A stretch of DNA of 18,774 nt from a candidate division TA06 bacterium SM23_40 (GTDB lineage Bacteria; LJUI01; SM1-40). The position numbers and the translations under genes were made by a program. This document shows positions 6,767 to 16,089 of the stretch, one piece after another. A model generated the notes under the pieces. It made no database searches and had not been told where the DNA came from. It saw nothing but the letters and a program-made list of their open reading frames with translations. Location of the stretch: the NCBI GenBank assembly GCA_001303705.1, contig LJUI01000037.1, positions 1 to 18,774 on the forward strand, written 5' to 3'. Position 1 is the first letter of the stretch. Each line of letters starts with the position of its first letter.

Positions 6767-8011
6767 GTGGCCCGCAGGAAGCCGCGAAACCGCATCTACT
6801 GGCGAAGTCAGGGCAGGGCGCGTCGTGCCTACGGTGACTTCCGCGACTACTCCGATGTGGGAGGGGGCCGTGAGGCTCTTATCGCGCCGGGAGAGGCTCG
6901 GGCAACGACCGATCCTGACGTGGCTCAGAAGCTCGTAGCGGACAGGGTTAAGGAGCTAGAGTCTCGACGACGGAACAAGACCCTCCTCGGCCTTGAGAGA
7001 CCCGCCCGGCTCGGGGAGTTCGCGCAACATCACCTGACCGAGAAAGCCAAGAGCGGGAATGTCAGCGAAGCGTGGTTGGCTCAGAGTCAGTACCAGTTGC
7101 AGGCTGCTCTCGAATTCCTCGGTGACCGCGATCTTACTTCCATCCGTGTCTACGATGTCCAGAGGTTCGCGAACCATCTGAGGCAACTTGGAAATGGTCG
7201 CGGCGGCAAGCTCAGTAGTGCAACCATCAGGCTGTACCTGAACTCCCTGTCCAACCTCTACACTCGCGCTGCCAGCGAGGGATGCGTGCCACCCGGATAC
7301 AATCCGGTGTCGGCGATCATGGACAAGCCGGTGGCGCGTCGGAGGGAGGCACGTTGGCTTGAGATTCACGAGGCTGCTCTGCTTCTTGAATCGGCGCGGA
7401 TCTATCGACCGCAGGCTGATGCCTTTCCGTTCATGTATCCTCTCCTCGCGACCTTCCTGCTCACAGGCGGACGCAAAGCCGAAGTCCTCGGCCTCGAAGT
7501 GGAGGACGTAAGCTTCGACCGTAGGACCGTGACGTTCCGGCCCAACAAATGGCGGGGATTGAAGACGAGCACCAGTCACCGGAGCGTACCATTGTGGCCT
7601 CAAGTCGAAGAGATCCTCAGGGAGTACGTGTTCGGCGGAGAGGCTCCCCTCGGCTCGCTGCTGTTCCCATCAGCGCGTGGTCGAGAGGATCTGATGATTA
7701 CCGACCTGCGGAAATCGCTGGATGCGATAGCTGCGAAGGCCGGTTGGAAGGCTGGTGAGATCAGGACAAAGATCTTTCGGCACACGTACTGCGCCACTCG
7801 CCTTCAGACCCTAGATCGTGGAGCACCCGTCAGCGAGTACACGGTCGCCAAGGAACTCGGACACGGTGGGCGGGCGATGGTCGAGCGGGTCTACGGTCAC
7901 TTGGGGCAGGTCAGGCACCGTGCCGAGGTGGTCGAGTACAGGGTAGAGCAACATCGGGATGTGTTGGGTGAACGGTTGACCGCTCTTCAGGCATCGGGGG
8001 CAACACGATAG
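6767..8011 (+). CDS. Tyrosine recombinase/integrase
   Basis: A 414-aa site-specific DNA recombinase that would insert and excise the island by cutting and rejoining DNA through a phosphotyrosine. The GTG start (6767) follows AGGAGG (6751-6756) with 10 nt spacing; an ATG at 6759 is in another frame. Residues about 85-190 are the N-terminal core-binding (SAM-like) domain. The catalytic domain follows, with Arg in LTGGRKAEVLGL, Lys in the NKWRGLKTSTSHRSVPL hairpin, HTYCATRL (FRHTYC, the H-x-x-R box), GHGGRAMVERVYGHL containing the second His and the nucleophile Tyr. All visible catalytic residues are present, so it should be functional. Its place directly after a tRNA gene fits a tRNA-targeting integrase. 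No excisionase is adjacent; the HTH protein at 16430 is a candidate. Confidence 0.95.
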   Translation: MARRKPRNRIYWRSQGRARRAYGDFRDYSDVGGGREALIAPGEARATTDPDVAQKLVADRVKELESRRRNKTLLGLERPARLGEFAQHHLTEKAKSGNVSEAWLAQSQYQLQAALEFLGDRDLTSIRVYDVQRFANHLRQLGNGRGGKLSSATIRLYLNSLSNLYTRAASEGCVPPGYNPVSAIMDKPVARRREARWLEIHEAALLLESARIYRPQADAFPFMYPLLATFLLTGGRKAEVLGLEVEDVSFDRRTVTFRPNKWRGLKTSTSHRSVPLWPQVEEILREYVFGGEAPLGSLLFPSARGREDLMITDLRKSLDAIAAKAGWKAGEIRTKIFRHTYCATRLQTLDRGAPVSEYTVAKELGHGGRAMVERVYGHLGQVRHRAEVVEYRVEQHRDVLGERLTALQASGATR

Positions 8012-8036
8012 ACGTGGTTTGGCCGACTTAGCACAT

Positions 8037-8080
8037 CCGATCTCCCGGCTGGCGGCACTCAAGCGCCAGCCAGAGATCGG
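8037..8080. terminator. Strong hairpin between convergent genes (likely bidirectional terminator)
   Basis: Outer arms CCGATCTC (8037-8044) and GAGATCGG (8073-8080) and inner arms GGCTGGCG (8047-8054) and CGCCAGCC (8064-8071) pair perfectly, with a 2/1-nt bulge and a 9-nt loop. It lies between the stop of the integrase gene and the stop of the convergent gene at 8121-8438. There is no T tract on either side, so it may be a factor-assisted terminator or an RNA-stabilising structure. Confidence 0.6.
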
Positions 8081-8120
8081 AGGCGGTCTCAGGGTAGCCC
8101 ATGCAGCCTTCCCCGCAACC

Positions 8121-8438
8121 CTACGTTAGAACTACTCGGTTCTCAGGACCGCTCACGCTTGAGCGGGGGGTCTGTTTGTCGTAGGCATATGCACCGTTGG
8201 GCAAGACGAATGCCTTCGCAACCTTGTCGGCCTCGGCTGACCCTAGCTCGTCGGCGGCCCAACGCCAAGTTTCACGAATGAGGGTATAGGTGCCTCGTTT
8301 CCCCTCGTAGCTTGAACCGTAGTTCGTATGAATGCCGTTGCGGTTCAGGTGCTCAGCTAACTCATCCCCCGACATGGTCATACCGTGGTGCCTCAGGAAG
8401 TCAGCGAGCTTCCACACGTAGAGCTTCTTGTTAGTCAT
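8121..8438 (-). CDS. Small conserved-looking hypothetical protein, 105 aa
   Basis: The start ATG is preceded by AGGAGG with a 4-nt gap, an excellent ribosome site, and the reading frame has gene-like codon use. The protein (MTNKKLYVWKLADFLRHHGM...) is soluble, with a helical N-terminal half containing MSGDELAEHLNRNGI, reminiscent of a helix-turn-helix or winged-helix fold, then GKRGTYTLIRETWRWAADEL and an AFVLPNGAYAYDK strand. I do not recognise a named family; the middle part feels like small proteins seen in other mobile elements, but that is impression only. It converges with the integrase gene, sharing the hairpin at 8037-8080, and diverges from hsdR. That position would suit a regulator of the restriction operon or of integration, which is inference. 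Confidence 0.75.
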   Translation of the reverse strand: MTNKKLYVWKLADFLRHHGMTMSGDELAEHLNRNGIHTNYGSSYEGKRGTYTLIRETWRWAADELGSAEADKVAKAFVLPNGAYAYDKQTPRSSVSGPENRVVLT

Positions 8439-8555
8439 CTTACCTCCTTGTTAGTCCGCTCTCCCAACACATAAGCGTCGTTTCTCTCTTATCCGGTCGC
8501 CGAACCTTAGCGTGCTCTCGGCCCAAGGGTGGGTGGCTTGACATCTCAGTGTCGA

Positions 8556-8585
8556 TTGCCCGTAGCTCAAGGGGCAACATATATT
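8556..8585 (+). promoter_or_regulatory. Candidate promoter for the hsd operon
   Basis: TTGCCC (8556-8561) and TATATT (8580-8585) are separated by 18 nt and lie about 65 bp before hsdR. A perfect TTGACA also occurs at 8538-8543 but has no good -10 at the right distance. Both are by eye only. Confidence 0.35.
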
Positions 8586-8651
8586 TGCGGTACTAGAGAA
8601 GCTGATGTCTCCCCCGCAGCCTAGCATCCCTACTCCTGCAAACGACACTCA

Positions 8652-11420
8652 GTGAAACCAGAAGACAGAGCCCGACAGGACATCGACCGCCAGTTGGCGG
8701 AGTGCGGTTGGCTCGTTCAGGACCACAGGTCCATGAACATCGGCGCGGGTCTGGGGGTGGCGGTTCGGGAGTTCCCGCTCGAAAAGGGATTCGCCGATTA
8801 CCTCCTCTACGTGGACGGGAAGGCTATCGGCGTCATCGAGGCCAAGCCTGCGGGCCACACGCTGACCGGCGTGGAGGAACAGTCAGCCCTCTACACGAGG
8901 AGCCTGCCGGACGGCATCCTCCTCCACGGCCTTCCGCTTCCCTTCGCTTATGAATCGACTGGAATCGAGACCCGGTTCACGAGTAGGCTCGACCCCGATC
9001 CCCGTAGCCGGGGAACGTTCGCCTTTCATCGGCCGGAGGAGTTGCTCCGTGTCGTCAGCCTCGACGGCCAGCTTCGTCAGAACCTAAGAAACCTGCCTCC
9101 ACTGAAGACCGAGCGTCTGTGGCCGGTTCAGGTCGAGGCGATACGGAATCTCGAAAGGTCTCTGGCTGAGAATCGACCGAGGGCACTCATCCAGATGGCT
9201 ACAGGTAGTGGAAAGACGTTTTGCGCCTGCACCTTCTCCTACAGGCTCATCAAGTTCGCCAAGGCCAAGCGGATCCTCTTCCTCGTGGATCGGAACAACC
9301 TCGGCAGGCAGGCTCTGAACGAATTTCAGCAGTACCACAGCCCGTACAGCCAGTACACGTTCACCGAGGAGTATCCGGTCCAGCGGCTTCGGAAGAATGT
9401 GATCGATCCGGCCAGTAAGGTCTGCATCACCACCATCCAGCGGCTCTACTCGATCCTGAAGGGCGAGGAGGAGTGGCCCGAAGAGAACGAGGAAGACTCC
9501 ATGTTCGAGGCTGAAGCGCCTCTTCATGTGGAGCCGATGCCTGTTGTCTACAATCCGAATGTTCCCATCGAGACGTTCGACTTCATCGTGGTCGATGAGT
9601 GCCATCGCTCAATTTACAACGTCTGGCGTCAGGTCCTCGACTACTTTGATGCCTTCATCATCGGCCTCACGGCAACTCCGACGAACCAGACCATCGGCTT
9701 CTTCCATGGAAACGTCGTGCAGGACTATTCCCACGAGAAGGCTGTCGCGGACGGAATCAACGTCGGGTATAACGTCTACCGTATCGAAACGGAGATCACG
9801 AAGGAGGGTGCAACGCTCAAGAAGGAACCCGGTCTACTGATCCCTCGCCGGGACAAGCGAACTCGTCAGATGAGGCTGGCCGAACTCGACGACGATTTGA
9901 CGTATACTGGCAGCCAGCTTGACCGCGATGTTACAAACCCGAGCCAGCTTCGACTAGTCATTCAGACGTTTCGGGATCGACTCTATAGCGAAATATTTCC
10001 CGGTCGTACTGAGGTTCCGAAGACGCTGGTGTTCGCAAAGAATGACAATCACGCCGAGGACATCGTCAAAGTGTTCCGGGAGGAGTTCGCTAGAGGAAAC
10101 GATTTCTGCCAAAAGATCACGTCCAAGACGACGGGCAAGAAGCCCGAGGATCTGCTGAATGAGTTCCGTAATTCCTTCAACCCGCGTGTCGCCGTGACGG
10201 TGGACATGATCGCCACCGGGACAGACGTGAAGCCCTTGGAGTGCCTGCTCTTCATGAGGAACATCGCCTCGGCATCGTACTTCGAGCAGATGAAAGGTCG
10301 CGGTACGCGGGTTATTAGCTCCGATGATCTGAGGCAGGTAACACCGGATACTGTACATAAGACGCACTTCGTGATCGTCGATGCGGTCGGGGTGTGCGAG
10401 AACGACAAGACGGCTTCCAAGCCACTGGACCGTAAGCCCTCGGTTCCGCTTCAGAAGCTGCTTCAGATGGTCGGTGAAGGCAGAGTGAGCGCAGAACTCG
10501 TATCGACCGTGGCAGCACGACTAGCGCGATTGCACCGGGAAACCACAGACGACCAGCGAGCAGAGATCGCGGCAGCCGCTAAGGGGAAATCCCTCGCCGA
10601 GATGACCAGCGACCTGCTCACGAGCCTTGATCCTGACGCCAGCGTCGAGCGGGCAGTCCAAAAGTTCAGGATACCTGAGGGGGAAGAACCCACGGATCAG
10701 CAGCTTCAGGAGGTCGAGCGGGAGAGCATGGCTGAGGCCCTGAGCCCGTTGTACGATGCAGGGCTTCGCGACAAGATCCTGACGATCAAAGCTTCTCTGG
10801 AACAGATCTATGATGAGATAACACAGGACAGGATTCGGAAAGTCGGGTTCGACTCACAGGCGAAAGATAAGGCCGAGTCACTCCTGAAGAACTTCCGGAC
10901 CTTCATCGAGGACAACAAGGACGAGATCGAGGCGATCCAGATCCTCTACAGCAAGCCTTACCGGGCGGGTCTGCGATACGGTCAAGTGAAGGAGCTTGCC
11001 GAGGCTTTGAAGCGGCCTCCCCTTTCCATCCGAGAGCCTGTCCTTCAGCTATGGCGAGCCTACGAGGCCGTCGAGCCCACGAAGGTGAAGGGCACCGCGA
11101 GCAGCTTGGTCGATCTCGTTTCAATCGTCAGGCACGCGATCTATCCTGATGAGCCGCTTGTCCCGGTCAGGAGTACTGTCGAGGAACGCTATCAGGAGTG
11201 GCTGATCGAGCAGGAAGCAGCGGGGGTGAACTTCACCCCGGAGCAGCAGCAGTGGCTCGACGCAATCAAGGACCACATCGCGAACAGTCTGACCATCGAA
11301 CAGGACCAGCTAGAGTACGCGCCGTTCACGCAACTTGGTGGCTTGGGGAAGGCGTACCGTCTCTTCGGTGATCGCCTACCGACACTACTCGGTGAGTTGA
11401 ACGGGAGGTTGGCAGCGTGA
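8652..11420 (+). CDS. hsdR: Type I restriction enzyme, R (endonuclease/translocase) subunit
   Basis: A 922-aa motor and nuclease subunit that pulls DNA through the HsdR2M2S complex and cuts it at a distance from unmodified recognition sites. Residues 1-90 form the PD-(D/E)xK nuclease: FADYLLYVDG (Asp49) and VIEAKPAG (Glu63, Lys65). The SF2 helicase follows: Walker A ATGSGKT (183-189), VVDECH (313-318), LTATPT (339-344), ATGTDV (521-526) and MKGRGTR (547-553). The C-terminal part from about 680 matches the EcoEI-type R C-terminal domain. The GTG start is assumed from ORF structure and the family's usual MxPExxARxxID beginning; no Shine-Dalgarno precedes it. Its stop overlaps the hsdS start by 4 nt (GTGA). 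All catalytic motifs are intact. Confidence 0.96.
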   Translation: MKPEDRARQDIDRQLAECGWLVQDHRSMNIGAGLGVAVREFPLEKGFADYLLYVDGKAIGVIEAKPAGHTLTGVEEQSALYTRSLPDGILLHGLPLPFAYESTGIETRFTSRLDPDPRSRGTFAFHRPEELLRVVSLDGQLRQNLRNLPPLKTERLWPVQVEAIRNLERSLAENRPRALIQMATGSGKTFCACTFSYRLIKFAKAKRILFLVDRNNLGRQALNEFQQYHSPYSQYTFTEEYPVQRLRKNVIDPASKVCITTIQRLYSILKGEEEWPEENEEDSMFEAEAPLHVEPMPVVYNPNVPIETFDFIVVDECHRSIYNVWRQVLDYFDAFIIGLTATPTNQTIGFFHGNVVQDYSHEKAVADGINVGYNVYRIETEITKEGATLKKEPGLLIPRRDKRTRQMRLAELDDDLTYTGSQLDRDVTNPSQLRLVIQTFRDRLYSEIFPGRTEVPKTLVFAKNDNHAEDIVKVFREEFARGNDFCQKITSKTTGKKPEDLLNEFRNSFNPRVAVTVDMIATGTDVKPLECLLFMRNIASASYFEQMKGRGTRVISSDDLRQVTPDTVHKTHFVIVDAVGVCENDKTASKPLDRKPSVPLQKLLQMVGEGRVSAELVSTVAARLARLHRETTDDQRAEIAAAAKGKSLAEMTSDLLTSLDPDASVERAVQKFRIPEGEEPTDQQLQEVERESMAEALSPLYDAGLRDKILTIKASLEQIYDEITQDRIRKVGFDSQAKDKAESLLKNFRTFIEDNKDEIEAIQILYSKPYRAGLRYGQVKELAEALKRPPLSIREPVLQLWRAYEAVEPTKVKGTASSLVDLVSIVRHAIYPDEPLVPVRSTVEERYQEWLIEQEAAGVNFTPEQQQWLDAIKDHIANSLTIEQDQLEYAPFTQLGGLGKAYRLFGDRLPTLLGELNGRLAA

Positions 11421-12961
11421 CGAGGGGTAACGATCTGCCCAGAGGCTGGGTAACTTCCACGCTCGGTGAGGTCTGCTCTCGACCACAATACGGCTGGACA
11501 ACCAAGGCTAACCCCTCAACTGGAACGGTTCGCCTACTGCGGACTACCGACATCACGCCGGGCTGGGTCGATTGGTCTTCTGTACCCTATTGTTCTGAGA
11601 ATCCGCCCGACATCTCAAAGTACCGGCTTCAAGAGAACGACATCGTGATCTCGCGGGCTGGTTCTGTTGGCGCGAGCTTTCTGTTGTCAGACGTACCAGA
11701 AGAGGCGGTCTTCGCTTCCTACCTCATCCGGTTCCAGCCGCTTGAGCCGATCAGCCCCAAGTTCATTGCGTACTTCCTACAGACTCCTGATTACTGGTCC
11801 GCGATTACCGAGCGGTCTTCTGGAATCGCCCTTCCCAACGTCAATGCGCGAAAGCTGGAAAGTATTCAGATACCATTAGCACCCAACGCCGAGCAACACC
11901 GCATCGTCGCCAAGATCGAGGAGCTATTCTCCGACCTCGACGCTGGCGTGGCTGCGTTGGGGCGGGCCAAAGCCAACCTCAAGCGATACCGTGCCGCCGT
12001 CCTCAAGGCCGCCGTGGAGGGCAAGCTGACCGAGGAGTGGCGCAAGGAGAATCCGCCGAGCGAGCCTGCTTCCGAGCTTCTGAAGCGTATCCTCGCTGAG
12101 CGTCGGAAGAAGTGGGAGGAGGAGCAACTCGGCAAGTACGAGGCGAACGGGAAGAAACCGCCGAAGAACTGGAAGGATACGTATAAGGAACCTCTCAGAC
12201 CTGATACGGAGAAGCTACCACCACTGCCGGATGGTTGGTGTTGGACCACGACTGATGCGCTGTTCACCTTTGTGACGAGCGGATCGAGGGGGTGGGCGAA
12301 GTACTACTCGGAGCTTGGCTCTCTCTTCCTTAGAGTAGGCAACCTCGACCGGTTATCGATCACGCTGGACTTGAGAGAGGTACAGCGGGTTACGCCTCCC
12401 AAGGGCGCCGAGGGACGGAGGACGAGGGTCCAAGAAGGCGATATCCTGATATCGATCACTGCTGATCTAGGGATGATTGCTCTAGTTCCCGACTACCTCG
12501 ATGAGTGCTTCATCAACCAACATGTCGCCTTGGCAAGGGCTGTGTCCTCGATTAGCCGTCCGTACGTGGCGTGGTTCCTCGCCAGTGAGTATGGGCAGCG
12601 CCAGTTCGGAAGGATGCAGCGCGGCGCTACCAAGAAAGGACTCGGTCTTGACGATATTCGAGGTGTGCAAGTCCCGTTGCCTCCTGTGAGAGAGCAAGAG
12701 GAGATTGCCGCAGCAATTGAATCACGTTTCTCAAACTGCGCCGCTGCTGAAGTGAATGTCTTGGTATCATCAGCCCGCGCACAACGTCTGCGCCAATCAA
12801 TCCTGAAGCGTGCCTTCGAGGGAAAGCTCGTCGAGCAAGACCCCAGCGATGAGCCCGCAAGTACCCTCCTCGAACGGATCAGGGGCGAACGTACGAAGTC
12901 AGGCGAGCCGAAGAAAGGCATCTTCCGGAAGGCAAAGAACAGTCAGCTGAAGTTGCTATGA
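11417..12961 (+). CDS. hsdS: Type I restriction-modification, S (specificity) subunit
   Basis: A 514-aa protein that reads the two halves of the bipartite DNA target for both methylation and restriction. Its layout is two target recognition domains each followed by a conserved helix: TRD1 residues about 5-155 (LPRGWVTSTLGEV... GIALPNVNARKLESIQIPL), the first coiled helix about 158-210 (RIVAKIEELFSDLDAG, VLKAAVEGKLTEEWR), TRD2 about 268-420 (LPDGWCWTTTDALF), and the second helix about 420-470 (LRQSILKRAFEGKLVEQ). Such internally repeated helices set the spacer length. A basic linker (about 215-265) separates the halves. GTG start overlaps the hsdR stop; its own TGA overlaps the hsdM ATG, so translation is probably coupled. 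The target sequence cannot be told from here. Confidence 0.95.
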   Translation: MTRGNDLPRGWVTSTLGEVCSRPQYGWTTKANPSTGTVRLLRTTDITPGWVDWSSVPYCSENPPDISKYRLQENDIVISRAGSVGASFLLSDVPEEAVFASYLIRFQPLEPISPKFIAYFLQTPDYWSAITERSSGIALPNVNARKLESIQIPLAPNAEQHRIVAKIEELFSDLDAGVAALGRAKANLKRYRAAVLKAAVEGKLTEEWRKENPPSEPASELLKRILAERRKKWEEEQLGKYEANGKKPPKNWKDTYKEPLRPDTEKLPPLPDGWCWTTTDALFTFVTSGSRGWAKYYSELGSLFLRVGNLDRLSITLDLREVQRVTPPKGAEGRRTRVQEGDILISITADLGMIALVPDYLDECFINQHVALARAVSSISRPYVAWFLASEYGQRQFGRMQRGATKKGLGLDDIRGVQVPLPPVREQEEIAAAIESRFSNCAAAEVNVLVSSARAQRLRQSILKRAFEGKLVEQDPSDEPASTLLERIRGERTKSGEPKKGIFRKAKNSQLKLL

Positions 12962-14445
12962 AGAACGACACCCAACAGATCGTCAATAAGGCTTGGAATT
13001 TTGCCCACGTCCTTCGGGACGACGGGCTCTCCTACATGGCCTACACGGAACAGATAACGTTCCTGCTCTTCCTGAAGATGGCAGATGAGCAGACGAAGCC
13101 TCCGTACAATAATCCGCCCATCGTTCCGCCAGAACTCGGCTGGCAGAGCCTCCTTAAGCTCGACGGTGATGAGCTAGAGATTCACTACCGGCATATCCTC
13201 GAAGAACTCGGGCGCAGAGGCGGGATGCTCGGCGAGATATTCAAGAAGGCTCGTCAGGAAATACAGAATCCCGCGACGCTGAAGCGGCTCATCGTAGACC
13301 TGATCGACGCTGAGCACTGGTCGTCGATGGAGGCCGATGTCAAGGGCGACATCTACGAAGGTCTGCTCGCCAAGAGCGCAGCGGAATCACCGAAAGGGGC
13401 AGGCCAGTACTTCACACCGCGAGAGCTGATTAAGGGGATCGTTGACGTGATGCAACCCAGTCCGGACGATACGATCTGCGACCCAGCTTGCGGAACCGGA
13501 GGCTTCCTTCTCGCCGCACACGACTACGTGGTGGGAGAACACGGTCGGACGTTGAATCCCGACCAGCAGAGGCACCTTCGCGAATGCTTCGTCGAGGGCA
13601 CGGACATCGTCCCGGCCACCGCCCGGCTCTGCATCATGAATCTGTACCTGCACGGCATCAATGCTGATCCGTGCCCGATCCGCTCGGGTGTAGACAGTCT
13701 CGCCAGCGACCCCGGTGACCGATACAGCATGATCCTCACCAATCCTCCGTTTGGGAAGAAGAGCAGCATCACCATCGTGAACGAGGAAGGCGAACTAGAG
13801 AAAGAAGATCAGGCATACGAGCGGCAGGATTTTTGGACGACGACGAAGAACAAACAACTCAACTTTCTTCAGCACGTCAAAACGCTGCTGCGGATCTACG
13901 GTCGTTGCGCCATCGTAGTACCCGACAATGTGCTTTTCGAGGGCGGAGCCGGTGAGGCAGTCCGAAGGAATCTCTTGAAGCAGTTCGATGTCCACACCCT
14001 GCTGCGTCTTCCCACGGGGATCTTCTATGCTCAGGGCGTCAAGGCGAACGTTCTCTTCTTCGATGCGAAGCCAGCGCAGGAGGCTCCGTGGACGAAGAAG
14101 CTCTGGATCTACGATCTCCGGACCAACATGCATTTCACGCTGAAAACGAAGCCGCTCAGACGCTCGGACCTCGATGAGTTCGTGGAGTGCTTCAAGCCGG
14201 GTCGGAGGCACGAGCGCGAGGAAACGTGGAGCGAGGATGATCCAGAGAGTCGCTGGCGAGTCTTCGAGTACGAGGAGCTAATCAAGCGAGACAAAGTGAA
14301 TCTGGACATTTTCTGGCTGCGGGACAGGAGCTTGGAGGACTCGGAAGACCTGCCCGAGCCTGATGTCCTTGCGCGGGAGATTGCGGATGATCTTCAGACT
14401 GCACTGGACCAGTTCACCGCCATCGTGGGTGAGCTAGGTGAGTAG
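12958..14445 (+). CDS. hsdM: Type I restriction-modification, M (adenine methyltransferase) subunit
   Basis: A 495-aa N6-adenine DNA methyltransferase that, with HsdS, protects the host's sites and is part of the restriction complex. The N-terminal helical bundle (1-120) is the HsdM N domain; GQYFTPREL (149-157) introduces the methylase fold, with S-adenosylmethionine motif I DPACGTGGF (175-183) and catalytic motif IV NPPFGKK (262-268). The C-terminal half contains the expected IVVPDNVLFEGGAGEAVRR and RLPTGIFYAQGVKANVLFF elements. The length is normal and no frame disruption is visible. It starts at an ATGA overlap with hsdS. The order R-S-M is not the commonest arrangement. The next gene to the right is convergent, so the operon ends here. 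Confidence 0.96.
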   Translation: MKNDTQQIVNKAWNFAHVLRDDGLSYMAYTEQITFLLFLKMADEQTKPPYNNPPIVPPELGWQSLLKLDGDELEIHYRHILEELGRRGGMLGEIFKKARQEIQNPATLKRLIVDLIDAEHWSSMEADVKGDIYEGLLAKSAAESPKGAGQYFTPRELIKGIVDVMQPSPDDTICDPACGTGGFLLAAHDYVVGEHGRTLNPDQQRHLRECFVEGTDIVPATARLCIMNLYLHGINADPCPIRSGVDSLASDPGDRYSMILTNPPFGKKSSITIVNEEGELEKEDQAYERQDFWTTTKNKQLNFLQHVKTLLRIYGRCAIVVPDNVLFEGGAGEAVRRNLLKQFDVHTLLRLPTGIFYAQGVKANVLFFDAKPAQEAPWTKKLWIYDLRTNMHFTLKTKPLRRSDLDEFVECFKPGRRHEREETWSEDDPESRWRVFEYEELIKRDKVNLDIFWLRDRSLEDSEDLPEPDVLAREIADDLQTALDQFTAIVGELGE

Positions 14446-14606
14446 AGAGCTTCTCTGTACTCGGAGGGAGGTATCCCCCGGCATCCATTGAGGGATAAGG
14501 CTCTCCTACGAGGAGCACAGAGTCTTCACAGCGCATTTCTGCCCCAGCCGAGGGTACGAGGTTGAGTTTCCGAAGGAGAACCCGAAATTGGGCTCTCAAC
14601 TGCGCC

Positions 14607-15215
14607 CTAGTCCCACGGCGTGCACTGGTGAGCGTCGCTACGTAACCTCAGTTCTGCGAGGTCCGTCCAGACAACCTCCTCTATCAGACCGTTCTCAAGG
14701 ACAACGATAAGCTCTGGCTGAGCAAAGCCGCACTCGAACAGCATGACCGTCTCTTCCTTCCGGTTGCGTCGTAGGCGCTGCACGATCAACGGGTGAAGGA
14801 AGCTCTCAGGTCGCCGCTCTGTTGGGTAGTAGTAGAGCGGATACGAGACATGGATGTCACCACCTGCCACGTACTCTTCCTCTCCAATCTTGAACACACC
14901 TTGGGGGCGGCGGTAGACGAAGTATCGGGAACCCGCCTGCTCTTCCCAAATTGTATCCGGCGGACCAACGACGATTCCTGTGAGTGCCGCGGGGTCTCCC
15001 GGCATGAACCTCTCAAGCTTGTCCTTGTGAACCAGTTGGAGTACCCGTGTAGCCGGGTCAGCAAAAACCGACAGCCACCGGTCATGCCGCTCGAAGGCAA
15101 CGATGGGGCCTTCTCCGGGTAACCGCTCTCGTTGCTCAGTACAGCCCGTAAGCGACTTGGCAACAGCCACGACGAGCAGGAGTACCGCTGGCATCCTTAC
15201 TCTGATCACAGGCAA
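14607..15215 (-). CDS. Small lipoprotein, unknown function, 202 aa
   Basis: A TTG start (15215) is favoured because AGGAGGA lies 5-6 nt upstream; an in-frame GTG (15209) and an ATG (15194) are possible. Residues 1-25 form a lipoprotein signal peptide: basic start, hydrophobic core AVLLLVVAVAK, lipobox LTGC with Cys25. The mature part is mixed alpha/beta with Trp, Tyr and charged residues (GEEEYVAGGDIHVSYPLYYY, RRPESFLHPLIVQRLRRN, a paired late Cys in ECGF and HQCTPWD) and no known motif that I recognise. It should be an envelope-anchored protein. It converges with hsdM across 161 bp and is the only envelope gene in the island, so it may be cargo or host DNA; function unknown. Confidence 0.6.
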   Translation of the reverse strand: MPVIRVRMPAVLLLVVAVAKSLTGCTEQRERLPGEGPIVAFERHDRWLSVFADPATRVLQLVHKDKLERFMPGDPAALTGIVVGPPDTIWEEQAGSRYFVYRRPQGVFKIGEEEYVAGGDIHVSYPLYYYPTERRPESFLHPLIVQRLRRNRKEETVMLFECGFAQPELIVVLENGLIEEVVWTDLAELRLRSDAHQCTPWD

Positions 15216-16089
15216 TCAGTTCCTCCTGAGAGACGCTGCGAGGCAAGTTACCTCTTGCTTGCAATCAGATGTGGCACAGGCATCTCGGTCCTCTGTCGAA
15301 AAAAATCCGCTGGGCAGAGAATACCGATTTTAGAGTTACACCAGTGCCGAGACTCCCAACAGTTCGATCACGACAGAGTGGCGTGCCAAACCACTCCCGT
15401 CCTCATCGTGATGCTGACCTGCTTGCAGGACTGGGTAGCGTACCTGCTTGGGTCACCAACCCAAGGACCATGAACCGAGAGGACCACCCCCTCCTCCGCA
15501 GTCTGGATGAACGCGGAGATGCCTTGTGAGGGGGAATTGGGAATCGGATCATCGTGCTCTCCTCTGACCTCCCATCGTCGGCTCGATGAGGATGCCAGAT
15601 GCTCGTCGCCAACATTTCCAACACAGGCCTGAGCGGATTCTCTCCACGCGATGAGGGTCTTTCCCATGGATCTTCCATCGCAATCGAGCAGCTCCTGGGG
15701 GACGAGTTGTCGTTCAAGACCGTGCGTCCACTGTGTCGCCCGCTCGACTTCAGGATGTGGGGTGTAACGACTGTAGGTAGAGGACGGGCTGCCATCGGAG
15801 CCAGAGAAGACGGAGAAGGACCAACTCGAAAGTCGGTCTCGTCGTGGATGGCAGCCCGCGTTCTTAGTGTTCCGATCACGACCTCATCTCCGTCACCAAA
15901 GCTCCGATTGAAGTGTAGGCTATCAACCTCGGTCCAGATCGTCAAGCTTTGGGATCAGAGCGGATACCTATTCCTCCAGTCTCTGCGGTCTCCGAAATTC
16001 CAACAGACGCCTCTTTCGGACACACGGAGATGCTGTACCTACGACATATTGGGCGAGATGAGACGCCTGTTTCTGTCTTTGAAGGATAA

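Noticed and set aside
15403-15945. 180-aa minus-strand open frame in the dark stretch
   Set aside because: No ribosome site, Ser/Arg/Pro-rich, overlaps another long frame on the other strand; not separable from chance.
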